Of a stretch of DNA of 64,000 nt, positions 14,673 to 24,122 are shown piece by piece. The position numbers were made by a program, and so were the translations under genes. The stretch covers positions 248,001 to 312,000 of the forward strand of contig NZ_JRLF01000014.1 in assembly GCF_001404985.1 (NCBI RefSeq). The letters run 5' to 3'. How positions within the stretch are numbered: position 1 is the first letter of the stretch; each line of letters starts with the position of its first letter. This stretch comes from Flavobacterium aquidurense. GTDB lineage: Bacteria > Bacteroidota > Bacteroidia > Flavobacteriales > Flavobacteriaceae. The notes beneath the pieces were generated by a model. It made no database searches and had not been told where the DNA came from. It saw only the letters and a list, made by a program, of their open reading frames with translations.

Positions 14673-15455
14673 CTAGAAATCCTTACTACTTTGTAAATTT
14701 TTTAGATTTGGGAAAAAATCAATTCCTGTCATTTTTTCCAGGGTTTCTATTGGAACTACAAAATCATAAAGTGATTTATCGCTATCTTCATTTGGAATCA
14801 AAAAAGCAATTGCTTTATGTTCTTTGTCCGTTTTAGCTAAAATAATTTTATAAAAATATGTAGGAACAGATACTTTCTCTGTTCCTATTTTTTTATCTGA
14901 ATCTTTCAAAATTCCGCCTGTGACTACATAAATATCATTGTATTTACCGGCCCAGTATCGTGTTTTTTGCTCTAATCTATTCCAGATTCCGCTATTAAAA
15001 TCGTGATCCTGAGGTGAAATATTCGACGTATAAAAGGTGTCATTATAAGCACTTTCATTAAACTCCATATCTCCGGCAGGACAAAGATGTCCTTTATCAT
15101 ATCCTGATTTTTTATAATTTCTCCAGTCGGCAGAACCAGTTGTCACACTGGGATCTTCAATAAAGTAAGGACGTTTATAATTTCCATTTTTCAAATACTC
15201 TTTCTTTAATTCATAAGCAACCCATTCAGCCTGCTCGAACTTCTCATTATAAGAAAGTGTATAATACTTATGTTTTACAATTTGTTTAGTTGTCGAAGTT
15301 GGCAAATAAGTAAAATTATATAGAGAATCTCTACTGTTTGAGTTAGAAATAAAAGAAGTTTCCTGATTTTGCATCACTTCATTTTTATCCTTTATTTCTT
15401 TTTTGCATGATAAAAACAAAAAACCAATCAAACCTAAAACAATATAACTCTTCAT
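14673..15455 (-). CDS. Lipoprotein DNA/RNA non-specific endonuclease
   Basis: A 260-residue protein with a lipoprotein signal ending at Cys17 (GFLFLSCKKE), so it is membrane-anchored outside the cytoplasm. The His-Me nuclease core (NUC1/Serratia type) is clear: DKGHLCPAGDM with the catalytic His123, preceded by the substrate loop DWRNYKKSGY. The metal-binding helix is represented by NISPQDHDFNSGIWNRLE, with Asn154 as the likely Mg ligand. The usual DRGH is DKGH here, a known variant. It probably degrades extracellular nucleic acid for nutrition. It ends 11 bp from the converging exporter stop. Confidence 0.9.
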   Translation of the reverse strand: MKSYIVLGLIGFLFLSCKKEIKDKNEVMQNQETSFISNSNSRDSLYNFTYLPTSTTKQIVKHKYYTLSYNEKFEQAEWVAYELKKEYLKNGNYKRPYFIEDPSVTTGSADWRNYKKSGYDKGHLCPAGDMEFNESAYNDTFYTSNISPQDHDFNSGIWNRLEQKTRYWAGKYNDIYVVTGGILKDSDKKIGTEKVSVPTYFYKIILAKTDKEHKAIAFLIPNEDSDKSLYDFVVPIETLEKMTGIDFFPNLKNLQSSKDF

Positions 15456-15486
15456 TTATGCTGTATTTTATATTTGTTAAACTTAC

Positions 15487-15530
15487 AAAAAAAATGCTCC
15501 AAAAAGCAGCAGCTTTTGGAGCATTTTACA
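15487..15530 (-). terminator. Terminator of the tail-specific protease gene
   Basis: AAAATGCTCCAAAA (15491-15504) pairs with TTTTGGAGCATTTT (15514-15527) around a short loop. It lies between the protease stop (15550) and the nuclease start (15455) and is symmetrical enough to work in both directions. Confidence 0.85.
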
Positions 15531-15549
15531 AATTAAATCAATAATTAAA

Positions 15550-17739
15550 TTATGATTTTACGAGTTTATCTTTTTTCATTTTAGGAGAAACAGTTCCTTT
15601 TGCAACTCCACCTTTTGATTGCAAATCATCTAAGACATTCAATGCTTCTTCAACATAAACATCTTTAGATAATGCCTGATGCCAGACATCTCTTTTCTCT
15701 TTTAAGGTTGCATCACTTTTCATTTCCAATTCTTCATAAGGTAAAGATTTAAAAACCAGACTATTTTTATACTCTGAAATTGGTTTATATTTCTTTCCTT
15801 CATTTTCAACTTGTTCCTGAGTCGCTTTGAAACTATTAATATTCAAGCTATAAGTGTTCTCTTTATTTTTAACATCAATCCATTTTGCATTGTCTTCGAT
15901 CAATTTGAATTGAGCATTTTGTGAAATTCTGTTTTTACTATTCAAAATTGCTTTCGAAAAGTTTTCATTAGAAGTCCATGTGCTATAATCAGCCGGGTCT
16001 ATTTTATCCCAAGGCATTGCATTATCAATATCGCGTTCTCCCATTTTCAGGTAAGCATAACGATCTGGCATAACCACATCACTATGAACTCCTTCTAATT
16101 GCGTTGAACCTCCGTTGATTCTGTAAAACTTTTGTCCTGTAATTTTCAAGGCACCTAAATCACCATAATTTGCATTACGAACAAACTGATTTAAATCAAG
16201 AACGTTTTGCACAGTTCCTTTTCCGTAAGTTTGTTTACTACCAATGATAACCCCACGTTTGTAATCCTGAATTGCAGCAGCCAAAATCTCTGATGCCGAA
16301 GCTGAGAAGCTGTTTACCATAATTACTAATGGACCATCCCATTCGATTTTTTTATCTTTATCGTATAAAACTTCTTTCTTTTTACCGGCAGATTTTACCT
16401 GAACAATTGGTCCTTCTTCGATAAACAAACCAGCGATGTCAACAACTGTAGACAAAGATCCACCACCATCATCACGAACATCCAGTACAATACCATTAAT
16501 ATCTTCTTTTTTCAGTCTTTCAACTTCAAGGGCAATATCTTTTCCGGCATCACGGCCATCTTTATTTTCAAAATCAATATAAAATTTAGGTAAATAGATC
16601 ACGCCGTATTTCAATCCGTTTCTTTCTACAATACTGGATTTAGCATAGGTTTCCTCAATTTCAACTACATCTCTTATAATCGAAATTACCTTAATTGTTC
16701 CATCTACTTTTTTAACGGTAAGTTTTACTTCAGTTCCTTTGTGTCCTTTAATTTTTTTCACAACATCATCTAAACGCATCCCTACAACATCTACAGGTTC
16801 TTCGTTTCCTTGTGCTACTTTCAAAATTAAATCTCCCGCCTCAAGTTGTTTTCCTTTCCATGCAGGACCTCCTGAAATCAATTCGTCTATTTGGGTAAAA
16901 TCATTTTTCTTGGTTAATCTTGCACCAATACCTTCTAATTTACCACTTATATTAACATCAAAACGATCTTTTTCTTCAGGGGCAAAATAGCTTGTATGCG
17001 GATCAAAACGAGTCATTATTGAATTTACATAAACAGAAAACCAGTCTTCTTTATTTAAATCTTTAATAAGACTAAAATTGTCGTCTAATGATTTTAATGA
17101 ACTCTCGCGGGTTTCTTTTTCTAAAGTTTCGAAAGTTTTTACTTTATATTCAGGATCTGTTTTCTTTTTATCTTCTTCTAACTTTTGTTTTGTTACAAGT
17201 GATGAAAGTGTCGATAATTTAATTTGTTTTCTCCATCTTTCATTGATCTCTGTTGCATTTTTTGCATAAGGGAGCTTATCATAATCAGCATTGAATGTTT
17301 CGTCAACATCATAATTAAATGGCTGCGCTAAAATAGTCTTATAACGTTTTTTGCTTTCTTCCATACGTTTCATCAATCTTGTATAAGTAAGATTGAAAAA
17401 AGTCAGGTCTTTATTTAAAAACTGATCATCCAACTGCAGCTCATATTGTTTGAATTCATCAATATCAGATTGCAAAAAGAATCTTTTTGAAGGATCTAAT
17501 GCTTCAATATAATCTTTAAAAATCCCTTTAGAAAACTCATCGTTTATTTCTGCCGGGCTATAATGTCCTTTTTCAATAACGAACGCAAGTAATTCTAAAA
17601 GTGTTTTATCTCTGTTTGGATCCGGATCAGCACTCTTATCTGCATTAATTTTAAAAGCAAATAAGGTTAAAGACAAGCATAATACGGCTATAAGTATTTT
17701 ATAATTTCTTTTCATAAACTTAATAATAGCATTCATCAA
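15550..17739 (-). CDS. prc: Carboxy-terminal (tail-specific) processing protease, S41 family
   Basis: A 729-residue protein with an N-terminal signal/anchor (about 14-32; Met9 is another possible start). It has an N-terminal helical Prc domain, a PDZ domain (about 255-340, with GIGARL and GDLILKV), and the S41 peptidase core (about 365-560) with VLDVRDDGGGS, the catalytic Ser in VNSFSASASEI and a Lys in GSKQTYGKGTVQ. A DUF3340-like C-terminal region follows. Length fits E. coli Prc/Tsp (about 680) rather than the shorter CtpA. It trims or degrades periplasmic proteins at their C-termini. It is monocistronic with a terminator at 15487. Confidence 0.93.
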   Translation of the reverse strand: MMNAIIKFMKRNYKILIAVLCLSLTLFAFKINADKSADPDPNRDKTLLELLAFVIEKGHYSPAEINDEFSKGIFKDYIEALDPSKRFFLQSDIDEFKQYELQLDDQFLNKDLTFFNLTYTRLMKRMEESKKRYKTILAQPFNYDVDETFNADYDKLPYAKNATEINERWRKQIKLSTLSSLVTKQKLEEDKKKTDPEYKVKTFETLEKETRESSLKSLDDNFSLIKDLNKEDWFSVYVNSIMTRFDPHTSYFAPEEKDRFDVNISGKLEGIGARLTKKNDFTQIDELISGGPAWKGKQLEAGDLILKVAQGNEEPVDVVGMRLDDVVKKIKGHKGTEVKLTVKKVDGTIKVISIIRDVVEIEETYAKSSIVERNGLKYGVIYLPKFYIDFENKDGRDAGKDIALEVERLKKEDINGIVLDVRDDGGGSLSTVVDIAGLFIEEGPIVQVKSAGKKKEVLYDKDKKIEWDGPLVIMVNSFSASASEILAAAIQDYKRGVIIGSKQTYGKGTVQNVLDLNQFVRNANYGDLGALKITGQKFYRINGGSTQLEGVHSDVVMPDRYAYLKMGERDIDNAMPWDKIDPADYSTWTSNENFSKAILNSKNRISQNAQFKLIEDNAKWIDVKNKENTYSLNINSFKATQEQVENEGKKYKPISEYKNSLVFKSLPYEELEMKSDATLKEKRDVWHQALSKDVYVEEALNVLDDLQSKGGVAKGTVSPKMKKDKLVKS

Positions 17740-17948
17740 ATTTTTTAATCTAAGTTAACTGTAAAAATTGTGCCAAGTTGCCAAGTTGACTATAATTTTT
17801 TGTTAAAGATATAAAAATGTTTGATGTTCAAAAGTCTTCTTTAATTTAGTTTGCAATTTTTATCTATTTGTTAGTATTCTACCAAAATCTGTTACTACAT
17901 TTGCTTTTACAAGCTTTAATTTTGACAAATCAGAACAAAAATTTCATC

Positions 17949-18728
17949 ATGAAAAATGAAAAACCTTTAATATTAGTTACAAATGATGATGGAATTTTGG
18001 CTCCAGGAATCAGGGCATTAATAAGTGTTATGGAAACTATTGGCGATGTTGTCGTTGTGGCTCCTGACAAACCTCAAAGTGCTATGGGACATGCGATTAC
18101 CATCAATAATACTTTATTTCTGGATAAAATTTCCAAAGAAGAAGATTTAATAACAGAATACAGCTGTTCCGGAACTCCTGTAGATTGTGTTAAACTGGCA
18201 GTAAATGAAATTTTAAAACGAAAACCGGATTTATGTGTTTCCGGAATTAATCATGGTTCAAATTCCTCTATAAATGTTATTTATTCAGGAACTATGAGCG
18301 CAGCTGTCGAAGCCGGAATTGAAGGTATTCAGGCAATTGGTTTCTCTTTATTAGATTTTGACTGGAATGCAGATTTTGAGCAGATAAAATCATTCGTAAA
18401 AAAAATCACTTTAGAAACGCTTAAAAACAAACTACCTCCAGGTGTTGTTCTGAACGTTAATTTTCCAAAACTAAAAGAGAAAGAAATTAAAGGAATAAAA
18501 ATTTGTCGTCAGGCGAAAGCTTATTATGCTCAAAAATTTGACAAACGACAAACTCCTTATGGAAAAGATTATTACTGGCTTACAGGAAAATTCACAAACG
18601 AGGACCAAGGCGAAGATACAGACGAATGGGCTTTAGAAAATGGATATATATCTGTAGTTCCCGTACAATTTGACCTGACTGCACATCATTCTATGCAGCA
18701 ACTTAATACCTGGAATTTAAATGAATAA
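17949..18728 (+). CDS. surE: 5'/3'-nucleotidase SurE
   Basis: A 259-residue protein starting at the ATG at 17949; an upstream in-frame ATG at 17868 would add 27 residues that do not match the family. The N-terminus shows the SurE metal site VTNDDG (Asp13, Asp14), then APDKPQSAMGHAIT, CSGTPVDCVK and the SGINHGSNSSINVIYSGTMSAA block. It dephosphorylates nucleoside monophosphates in the cytoplasm. The gene's last 8 bp overlap the start of the small membrane protein gene at 18721, so the two are coupled. Confidence 0.96.
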   Translation: MKNEKPLILVTNDDGILAPGIRALISVMETIGDVVVVAPDKPQSAMGHAITINNTLFLDKISKEEDLITEYSCSGTPVDCVKLAVNEILKRKPDLCVSGINHGSNSSINVIYSGTMSAAVEAGIEGIQAIGFSLLDFDWNADFEQIKSFVKKITLETLKNKLPPGVVLNVNFPKLKEKEIKGIKICRQAKAYYAQKFDKRQTPYGKDYYWLTGKFTNEDQGEDTDEWALENGYISVVPVQFDLTAHHSMQQLNTWNLNE

Positions 18729-18993
18729 AAAAGATATTTTAATTGGTTTTATAATTGGAATTTTTACGGCATTGCTGGGAAGTTATTTGTTTGTTACTTT
18801 CTTTACCAAATTTGATTTTGCAACAGGACTTCAAACCATAAAGAAAGAAGGTTATTTAGGAAAAGTAATCACTATAGGTACGGTTTTAGATCTTGCCGTT
18901 TTTTGGATTTTATTAAAAAGAAATGAAGAACTTAAAGCAAGAGGCGTAGTTTTGGCAGTGATTGTTCTGGCTATTTCTACTTTATTTATTTAA
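18721..18993 (+). CDS. Small membrane protein between surE and lpxB, 90 aa
   Basis: The protein has three hydrophobic segments (about 5-28, 47-65 and 74-90), a short charged loop KKEGYLGK and NEELKARG before the last helix. The start overlaps the surE 3' end by 8 bp, which supports it being real and translationally coupled. I do not recognise a named family and see no catalytic residues. Position between surE and lpxB suggests a link to envelope work, but that is only proximity. Confidence 0.75.
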   Translation: MNKKDILIGFIIGIFTALLGSYLFVTFFTKFDFATGLQTIKKEGYLGKVITIGTVLDLAVFWILLKRNEELKARGVVLAVIVLAISTLFI

Positions 18994-18997
18994 ATCT

Positions 18998-19005
18998 TAT
19001 CTTTG
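18998..19005 (+). promoter_or_regulatory. -7 element TATCTTTG before lpxB
   Basis: TATCTTTG matches TAnnTTTG and starts 5 bp after the stop of the preceding gene and 59 nt before the lpxB ATG. It would let lpxB be transcribed apart from surE. No -33 TTG is seen 19 nt upstream. Confidence 0.5.
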
Positions 19006-19063
19006 CCTTGCAAAAAAATGCCGGTGTTTTAATTATCAAAAATACACTTTCAATACAATTCAT

Positions 19064-20182
19064 ATGAAATATTACATAATCGCAGGTGAAGCCTCGGGAG
19101 ATCTACACGGTTCAAATTTAATGAAAGCTTTATACGAAGAAGATCCTCAGGCCGATATTAGATTTTGGGGAGGAGATTTAATGCAAAAAGCCGGAGGAAC
19201 TTTAGTAAAACATTATCGTGAATTGGCTTTTATGGGTTTTGTTGAAGTGATTTTTAATCTAAAAACCATTTTGAACAATATTAAAATTTGCAAAAAAGAC
19301 ATTCTGGAATTCAAACCTGATGTTTTGATTTTTATCGATTATCCCGGTTTTAATATGCGAATTGCAAAATGGGCGAAAACCTTAAATTACAAAACACATT
19401 ACTATATTTCGCCCCAAATTTGGGCTTGGAAAGAAAACCGAATTAAAGCTATCAAGCAGGATATTGACAAGATGTTTGTCATATTGCCTTTTGAAAAAAG
19501 CTTTTATGAAGACAAACATCACTTTCCGGTAGATTTTGTTGGACATCCGCTAATTGATGCCATCCAGAATCAGCCTCCTTTTGATGAAACTGTATTTAGA
19601 AAAGAAAACCAATTAGGCGAAAAACCTATTATTGCGGTTTTACCAGGAAGCCGTAAACAAGAAATTACAAAAATGTTAAGTGTTATGCTTAGTGTTGTTG
19701 ATGATTTTCAGGATTATGAATTTGTAATTGCAGGTGCTCCAAGTCAGGATTTCGAATTTTACCAACAGTTTATCAGTAATAAAAACATCAAATTTATTTC
19801 GAATAAAACGTATGATTTACTTCGTTCGTCAACGGCAGCTCTGGTAACTTCAGGAACAGCAACACTCGAAACTGCTCTTTTTAAAGTTCCGGAAGTGGTT
19901 TGTTACAAAGGAAGTTCTATTTCCTACCAAATTGCAAAACGCATCATTACCCTAAAATACATTTCGCTTGTTAATTTAATTATGGACCAGGAAGTTGTTA
20001 CAGAATTAATTCAGAGCGAATGCAATACCAAGCGTATTAAAGAAGAATTACAGAAATTATTAGAACCAGACTATCGCCAGAAACTGCTTAAAAATTATGA
20101 TATTTTAGAACAAAAATTAGGCGGAGTTGGCGCGAGTAAAAAGACAGCAAAACTTATTGTTGCTGATTTAAAACAAGTTTAA
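19064..20182 (+). CDS. lpxB: Lipid-A-disaccharide synthase
   Basis: A 372-residue GT19 glycosyltransferase starting at the ATG at 19064, where MKYYIIAGEASGDLHG is the conserved family N-terminus. The longer open frame from 18962 overlaps the previous gene and is not used. Further motifs are GFVEV, FIDYPGFN, YYISPQIWAWKENR, DFVGHPL, LPGSRKQEI and SGTATLETAL. It joins UDP-diacylglucosamine and lipid X to form the lipid A disaccharide on the inner membrane. The NlpC/P60 gene follows after 12 bp. Confidence 0.96.
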   Translation: MKYYIIAGEASGDLHGSNLMKALYEEDPQADIRFWGGDLMQKAGGTLVKHYRELAFMGFVEVIFNLKTILNNIKICKKDILEFKPDVLIFIDYPGFNMRIAKWAKTLNYKTHYYISPQIWAWKENRIKAIKQDIDKMFVILPFEKSFYEDKHHFPVDFVGHPLIDAIQNQPPFDETVFRKENQLGEKPIIAVLPGSRKQEITKMLSVMLSVVDDFQDYEFVIAGAPSQDFEFYQQFISNKNIKFISNKTYDLLRSSTAALVTSGTATLETALFKVPEVVCYKGSSISYQIAKRIITLKYISLVNLIMDQEVVTELIQSECNTKRIKEELQKLLEPDYRQKLLKNYDILEQKLGGVGASKKTAKLIVADLKQV

Positions 20183-20194
20183 AGATTCATTGGT

Positions 20195-20680
20195 TTGAAA
20201 AAAATAATTTTATTTCTGTTTTTAGTGCTATTTTTTGCTTCTTGCAAATCGACTTCGACGGCTGTTAGCAAAAAAGAGTCTAAAAGAGAGAATAGAAATA
20301 CAGTTAATAATCTAGTTGAAAAAGCTACAGCCAATATTGGCGTAAAGTATAAAGCAGGCGGTACAACAAAAAACGGCTACGATTGTTCCGGATTGGTATT
20401 TACTACATTTGAATCAGAGAATATTAAATTACCAAGACCTTCTTATGAACAAGCAAAAGTTGGAAAAGTAATTAAAGTTAGCGATGCTCAAAAAGGTGAT
20501 TTAATCTTTTTTAAAACCAACAAAAGCAAACAAATTAATCATGTTGGGCTTATTACCGAAGTAAATTCAAATGAAATAAAATTTGTTCACTCTTCAACAT
20601 CAAAAGGTGTTATAATATCCTCTACAAAAGAGCCTTATTATCAAAATTCTTTTGTGCAGATTAATCGAATTGTCGAGTAA
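20195..20680 (+). CDS. NlpC/P60 (C40) peptidase lipoprotein, TTG start
   Basis: A 161-residue lipoprotein: signal ending at Cys17 (LFFASCKST), a linker rich in Lys and Arg, then the C40 papain-like domain. The catalytic Cys64 lies in GYDCSGLVFTTF, His116 in INHVGLITE and a third polar residue His132 in FVHSST. It should cleave peptidoglycan stem peptides in the periplasm. The start is TTG at 20195; no ATG fits before the signal peptide. It begins 12 bp after lpxB, so cotranscription with lpxB is likely. The length is typical of short single-domain C40 enzymes. Confidence 0.9.
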   Translation: MKKIILFLFLVLFFASCKSTSTAVSKKESKRENRNTVNNLVEKATANIGVKYKAGGTTKNGYDCSGLVFTTFESENIKLPRPSYEQAKVGKVIKVSDAQKGDLIFFKTNKSKQINHVGLITEVNSNEIKFVHSSTSKGVIISSTKEPYYQNSFVQINRIVE

Positions 20681-20736
20681 ATTCAAATAAATAAAATATC
20701 TTTTTTTTCTTACAAAATATTTAATACTTTTAGCAA

Positions 20737-22758
20737 ATGAAAGTATTAAGTTTTCCTTTAACCAAAATTACAATTTGGTTTCTATTTGGTATTATATTTT
20801 GTTATTACAGCAACCCTGAACTTGATATTGTTCTGGCTTTCTTTATTGCCTTTATACTTCTATTTTCTACTTCATATTTTCTCATCAAAAAAAATAAAAA
20901 ATTTAATCCTGTTTTTGGAATCAGCGTTTATAGTGTCTCTTTTTTTATTGGCGTAATAACTTTGTCTCTTCATACTAATTCAATTCAAAAATCGAATTAC
21001 ATTCATTGCAAAAAGGCATTTGAAAATCCTCAAGCCTTAACATTTACGCTACGCGAAAAACTCAAAAGCAATACTTATAACGACAGATTTACAGCGTTCA
21101 TAAATACCATAAACGACAAAGCTTATTCCGGCAAAATAATTGTTAACATTCACAAAGACAGTCTTCAAAATCCTATCATAGGAAGCGTCATAAAGGTTAA
21201 TACTGCTTTACTGGGAAATAGCTCAAGTAAAAACCCGAATCAGTTTAACTACAGTAAATATCTGGAGGACAAACAAATTTACGCACAGGTATACATTAGC
21301 AAATCTGAGATCAGCATTAACAAAAAATTCAAAAAAGACATTTGGTATTATTCCGGAAAGCTCCATTCCAGGATTGTAAGAAATCTTGAAACAGCTCATT
21401 TTAATAAAGAAGAAATGAATGTAGCCCTGGCACTAATCTTAGGGCAACAACAAGATATTTCTACAGAGATTATTCAGGATTATCAATATTCAGGCGCAAC
21501 ACATATCCTTTCGGTATCAGGACTACATGTAGGTTTTATTATGCTATTTATTAATTTTATTTTAAAACCAATTCCTAACACCCGCAAAGGTTCATTTATT
21601 AAATTATTATCAATTCTAATTTCCTTAACGATTTTTGCTGTAATATCAGGTTTATCACCATCCGTTTTACGTTCTGTTGTAATGTTTTCATTTTTAGCAA
21701 CCGGAAATCATTTACGAAGAAGCGGAAGCATTTATCATACTTTATTAGTCTCGATGCTTTTAATATTACTTTTTGAACCTTATTTTTTATTTGATGTAGG
21801 TTTTCAATTGAGTTATCTGGCATTACTTTTTATAGTATGGCTTCAACCATTACTAAAACGCATATGGACACCAAAACAGAAAATTTTAGTTACTATCTGG
21901 AATGCACTAACCGTTTCGTTTGCAGCACAAATAGGAACGCTGCCTTTGTGCCTGTACTATTTTCATCAATTTCCGGGACTATTTTTTGTTACCAATATTG
22001 TGATTATTCCGCTTTTGTCTTTTATAATGATTGCAGGAATTATAGTAATGATTTATGCTGTCTTTACTTCACCTCCAATATTTATAATCGAAATTTTTGA
22101 AAAAAGCATTTATCTTCTCAACAAAACAATACATATTGTCGCCTCGTTTGAATGGTTTGTAATACGTGATATTAGTTTTAATTTCTACTTCCTTATAACT
22201 TTTTATCTGTTTATTATTGCTGCAATTATTTGGAATAAAAACCCCAATTACAACAAGTTTGTAGTTTTTTTAATTACAGTCATTTTATTGCAAATTTCTT
22301 TTCTCATCACTAAAAAGGAAATAGAAAGCAAACACGAATTAATCGTTTACAATACAAAGAAGAATACTTTGATATCTGAAAGAAGAGGAAAAAAGATTAT
22401 AATTTTTACAACTGATACTATTTCAAAAAATAATATTTTAAACATGTACTTAATTGGAAATTTTGCTGAATTAAAATCGACTCATAAAATCAAAAACACT
22501 TTATTTTTCAATGGAAAAAAAATAGCCCTAATTGACAGCTCAGGAATTTACACAACTAAAATACAACCTGATATACTAATCCTTACGCAATCACCTAAAA
22601 TAAATTTAGAACGCATTTTGAACGATTTGCACCCAAAAATTCTAATTGCAGATGCTTCTAACTCCTATAATATGCAGAAAATCTGGAGAACGACTTGCCT
22701 TAAAAAAAACATCCCTTTTCACACAACAAACGAAAAGGGATTTTATAGATTAAACTAG
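20737..22758 (+). CDS. comEC: ComEC/Rec2-family DNA-uptake channel protein
   Basis: A 673-residue multi-pass membrane protein. It has an N-terminal OB-like DUF4131 region (about 30-190) and the ComEC competence domain (about 215-480) with GATHILSVSGLHVGF and SGLSPSVLRSVVMF. The C-terminal region (about 520-673) replaces the full metallo-beta-lactamase domain with a reduced, divergent segment lacking HxHxDH, as I recall for Bacteroidota versions. ComEC moves single-stranded DNA across the inner membrane during transformation. The last codons overlap a hairpin that serves as a terminator for the converging gene. Confidence 0.9.
   Translation: MKVLSFPLTKITIWFLFGIIFCYYSNPELDIVLAFFIAFILLFSTSYFLIKKNKKFNPVFGISVYSVSFFIGVITLSLHTNSIQKSNYIHCKKAFENPQALTFTLREKLKSNTYNDRFTAFINTINDKAYSGKIIVNIHKDSLQNPIIGSVIKVNTALLGNSSSKNPNQFNYSKYLEDKQIYAQVYISKSEISINKKFKKDIWYYSGKLHSRIVRNLETAHFNKEEMNVALALILGQQQDISTEIIQDYQYSGATHILSVSGLHVGFIMLFINFILKPIPNTRKGSFIKLLSILISLTIFAVISGLSPSVLRSVVMFSFLATGNHLRRSGSIYHTLLVSMLLILLFEPYFLFDVGFQLSYLALLFIVWLQPLLKRIWTPKQKILVTIWNALTVSFAAQIGTLPLCLYYFHQFPGLFFVTNIVIIPLLSFIMIAGIIVMIYAVFTSPPIFIIEIFEKSIYLLNKTIHIVASFEWFVIRDISFNFYFLITFYLFIIAAIIWNKNPNYNKFVVFLITVILLQISFLITKKEIESKHELIVYNTKKNTLISERRGKKIIIFTTDTISKNNILNMYLIGNFAELKSTHKIKNTLFFNGKKIALIDSSGIYTTKIQPDILILTQSPKINLERILNDLHPKILIADASNSYNMQKIWRTTCLKKNIPFHTTNEKGFYRLN
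22700..22741 (-). terminator. Terminator for the 22776 gene, embedded in the comEC 3' end
   Basis: ATCCCTTTTC (22711-22720) and GAAAAGGGAT (22732-22741) form a 10-bp stem. On the minus strand it is followed by a run of T (complement of the A-run 22702-22709). The whole element lies inside the comEC coding sequence, encoding part of its last 20 residues. Confidence 0.85.
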
Positions 22759-22775
22759 ATTTCAATAAAATCTGA

Positions 22776-23222
22776 TTATTCTCCGCTCAGGATCATTTTA
22801 GCATCTGATATCCATTTTTTTGCTCCTCCAAGTTTATATTCGAGCAAACCTAGTTTATTAATAGTGGGTTTATTTTTTCTAATAGAGGCTGTAGCAAGAC
22901 AAACCTGAGTTAGTTCTTCGATACCTAAAGCCTCTTTTAATCTATTATTTTGTTCTCTTTCTTCGTTTGATGCAGCATCAGACAAATCAAGTTTTAATAA
23001 GACAACATTTTCACCAGACCAGTCGGCAAAATCAGTAGTAGCAAAAACCTCGCTCTGTATTTTCTGGGAAATGCCAGATGAAGTAAACAATATCAACAAA
23101 GGTTTTCTTTGCTCATCACTGGATATAATAGCTTCGTTCATATTTGTTTTCCAGACTAAACTCTGCGAATGCAGAAAAAATGAACCTAAAAAAAATAGTA
23201 GAGTAAGTAGTTTTTGTATCAT
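22776..23222 (-). CDS. Thioredoxin-fold paralogue without active-site cysteines (copy 4)
   Basis: A 148-residue secreted protein: signal peptide 1-19 ending in FLHSQ, then a thioredoxin-like domain. The CxxC loop of the paralogue at 24872 (GSDWCGWCIRL) is replaced by SSGISQKI, three residues shorter. The cis-proline segment is also changed: GIEELTQV against GFPTV in the intact copy. It cannot carry out dithiol chemistry, so binding or chaperone use of the fold, or decay, are the options. It is the most divergent of three cysteine-less copies and ends 17 bp from the converging comEC stop. Normal codon use and an intact frame argue against a dead gene. Confidence 0.85.
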   Translation of the reverse strand: MIQKLLTLLFFLGSFFLHSQSLVWKTNMNEAIISSDEQRKPLLILFTSSGISQKIQSEVFATTDFADWSGENVVLLKLDLSDAASNEEREQNNRLKEALGIEELTQVCLATASIRKNKPTINKLGLLEYKLGGAKKWISDAKMILSGE

Positions 23223-23420
23223 GTTAGTTCTGTTTTTGATTGTGTTTATTTGACTAATTTAACACAAATAATACAAAATACGAATACAAAACAACATTTC
23301 ATTAATTAAAAAACAACAAAAATAAATATTAAGCAATAAAAGCGCAACAAATCTATAAAAAAGAAAAAAAAACGCACTATAAATATTAAAGTATTGATTA
23401 GCAGCAGAAAAACTATATAT

Positions 23421-23456
23421 AAAAAATCCCTTATTGCTAAGTGAGCAAAAGGGATA
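23421..23456 (-). terminator. Terminator for the 23486 thioredoxin-like gene
   Basis: ATCCCTT (23426-23432) pairs with AAGGGAT (23449-23455), with an inner TGCT/AGCA stem; a T-run follows on the minus strand. The outer stem word is shared with the terminators of the other two cysteine-less copies. Confidence 0.85.
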
Positions 23457-23485
23457 CAAATTTATGCAGGCATTTACTAAATCAT

Positions 23486-23926
23486 TTATGGATTCAAAAT
23501 CAAATTGGCATCATTTATCCAGCCTTTTGCTCCTCCTGGTTTATAAGGAACAATACCCAGATTATTAAAAGTTGTTTTTCCTTTTCTAACAGAAGCCATT
23601 AAAAGACATGCTTGTGGCAATTCATCAATACCTAATGCATTTTTTAATTTTACATTTTGATCTTTTACAGTATCAGATACATTGGCGTCAGACAAGTCAA
23701 GTTTAACTAAAATAACATTATCACGCGACCAAACCACAAAATCCGGTGTTCCAAAAATTTCGCTTTGAAATTTCTGCGAAACACCCGCCGCAGTAAAATA
23801 AATTAACAAAGGTCGTTTTTGTGTATCACTTGCCATGATAGCATCATTCATATCAGTCTTCCAAACTTGAGAATGCAGAAAAAACGAACCTAAAAAAAAT
23901 AGTAAAATAAGTAGTTTTTGGGTCAT
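23486..23926 (-). CDS. Thioredoxin-fold paralogue without active-site cysteines (copy 3)
   Basis: A 146-residue secreted protein with signal peptide 1-19 (MTQKLLILLFFLGSFFLHSQ region). The active-site loop reads AAGVSQKF in place of GSDWCGWCIRL. The cis-Pro region is retained in form as ELPQA. The blocks TPDFVVWSRDNVILVKLDLSD and PGGAKGWINDANLIL align closely with the other copies. One Cys remains (ELPQACLL), far from the redox loop. Its gene-plus-terminator unit repeats at about 0.7-kb spacing with its neighbours, so it arose by tandem duplication. Function unknown. Confidence 0.87.
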   Translation of the reverse strand: MTQKLLILLFFLGSFFLHSQVWKTDMNDAIMASDTQKRPLLIYFTAAGVSQKFQSEIFGTPDFVVWSRDNVILVKLDLSDANVSDTVKDQNVKLKNALGIDELPQACLLMASVRKGKTTFNNLGIVPYKPGGAKGWINDANLILNP

Positions 23927-24122
23927 ATTAAATTGGTTTTAAGTAGGTTTACGCGACTAAATTAACATAATATCTGAACCAAACAAATGAAATTAAAACA
24001 AAAAATATAGAAAAAACACCAAAAACAATAATTCATTAAAAAAATCTCAATTTTTTAGCAAAATGAAAAAAAATAGTAACTTAAAAAGTAAAATCTTAAT
24101 TGCAATTATTTGATTAACGGGT

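Noticed and set aside
18962..19063. N-terminal extension of lpxB
   Set aside because: The conserved LpxB start is at 19064; the extension overlaps the preceding gene and has no family match.
23259..23459. 66-aa open frame on the minus strand between thioredoxin-like genes
   Set aside because: It runs through the terminator stem of the 23486 gene and is a string of Phe, Leu and Tyr from AT-rich DNA; no start context or family.
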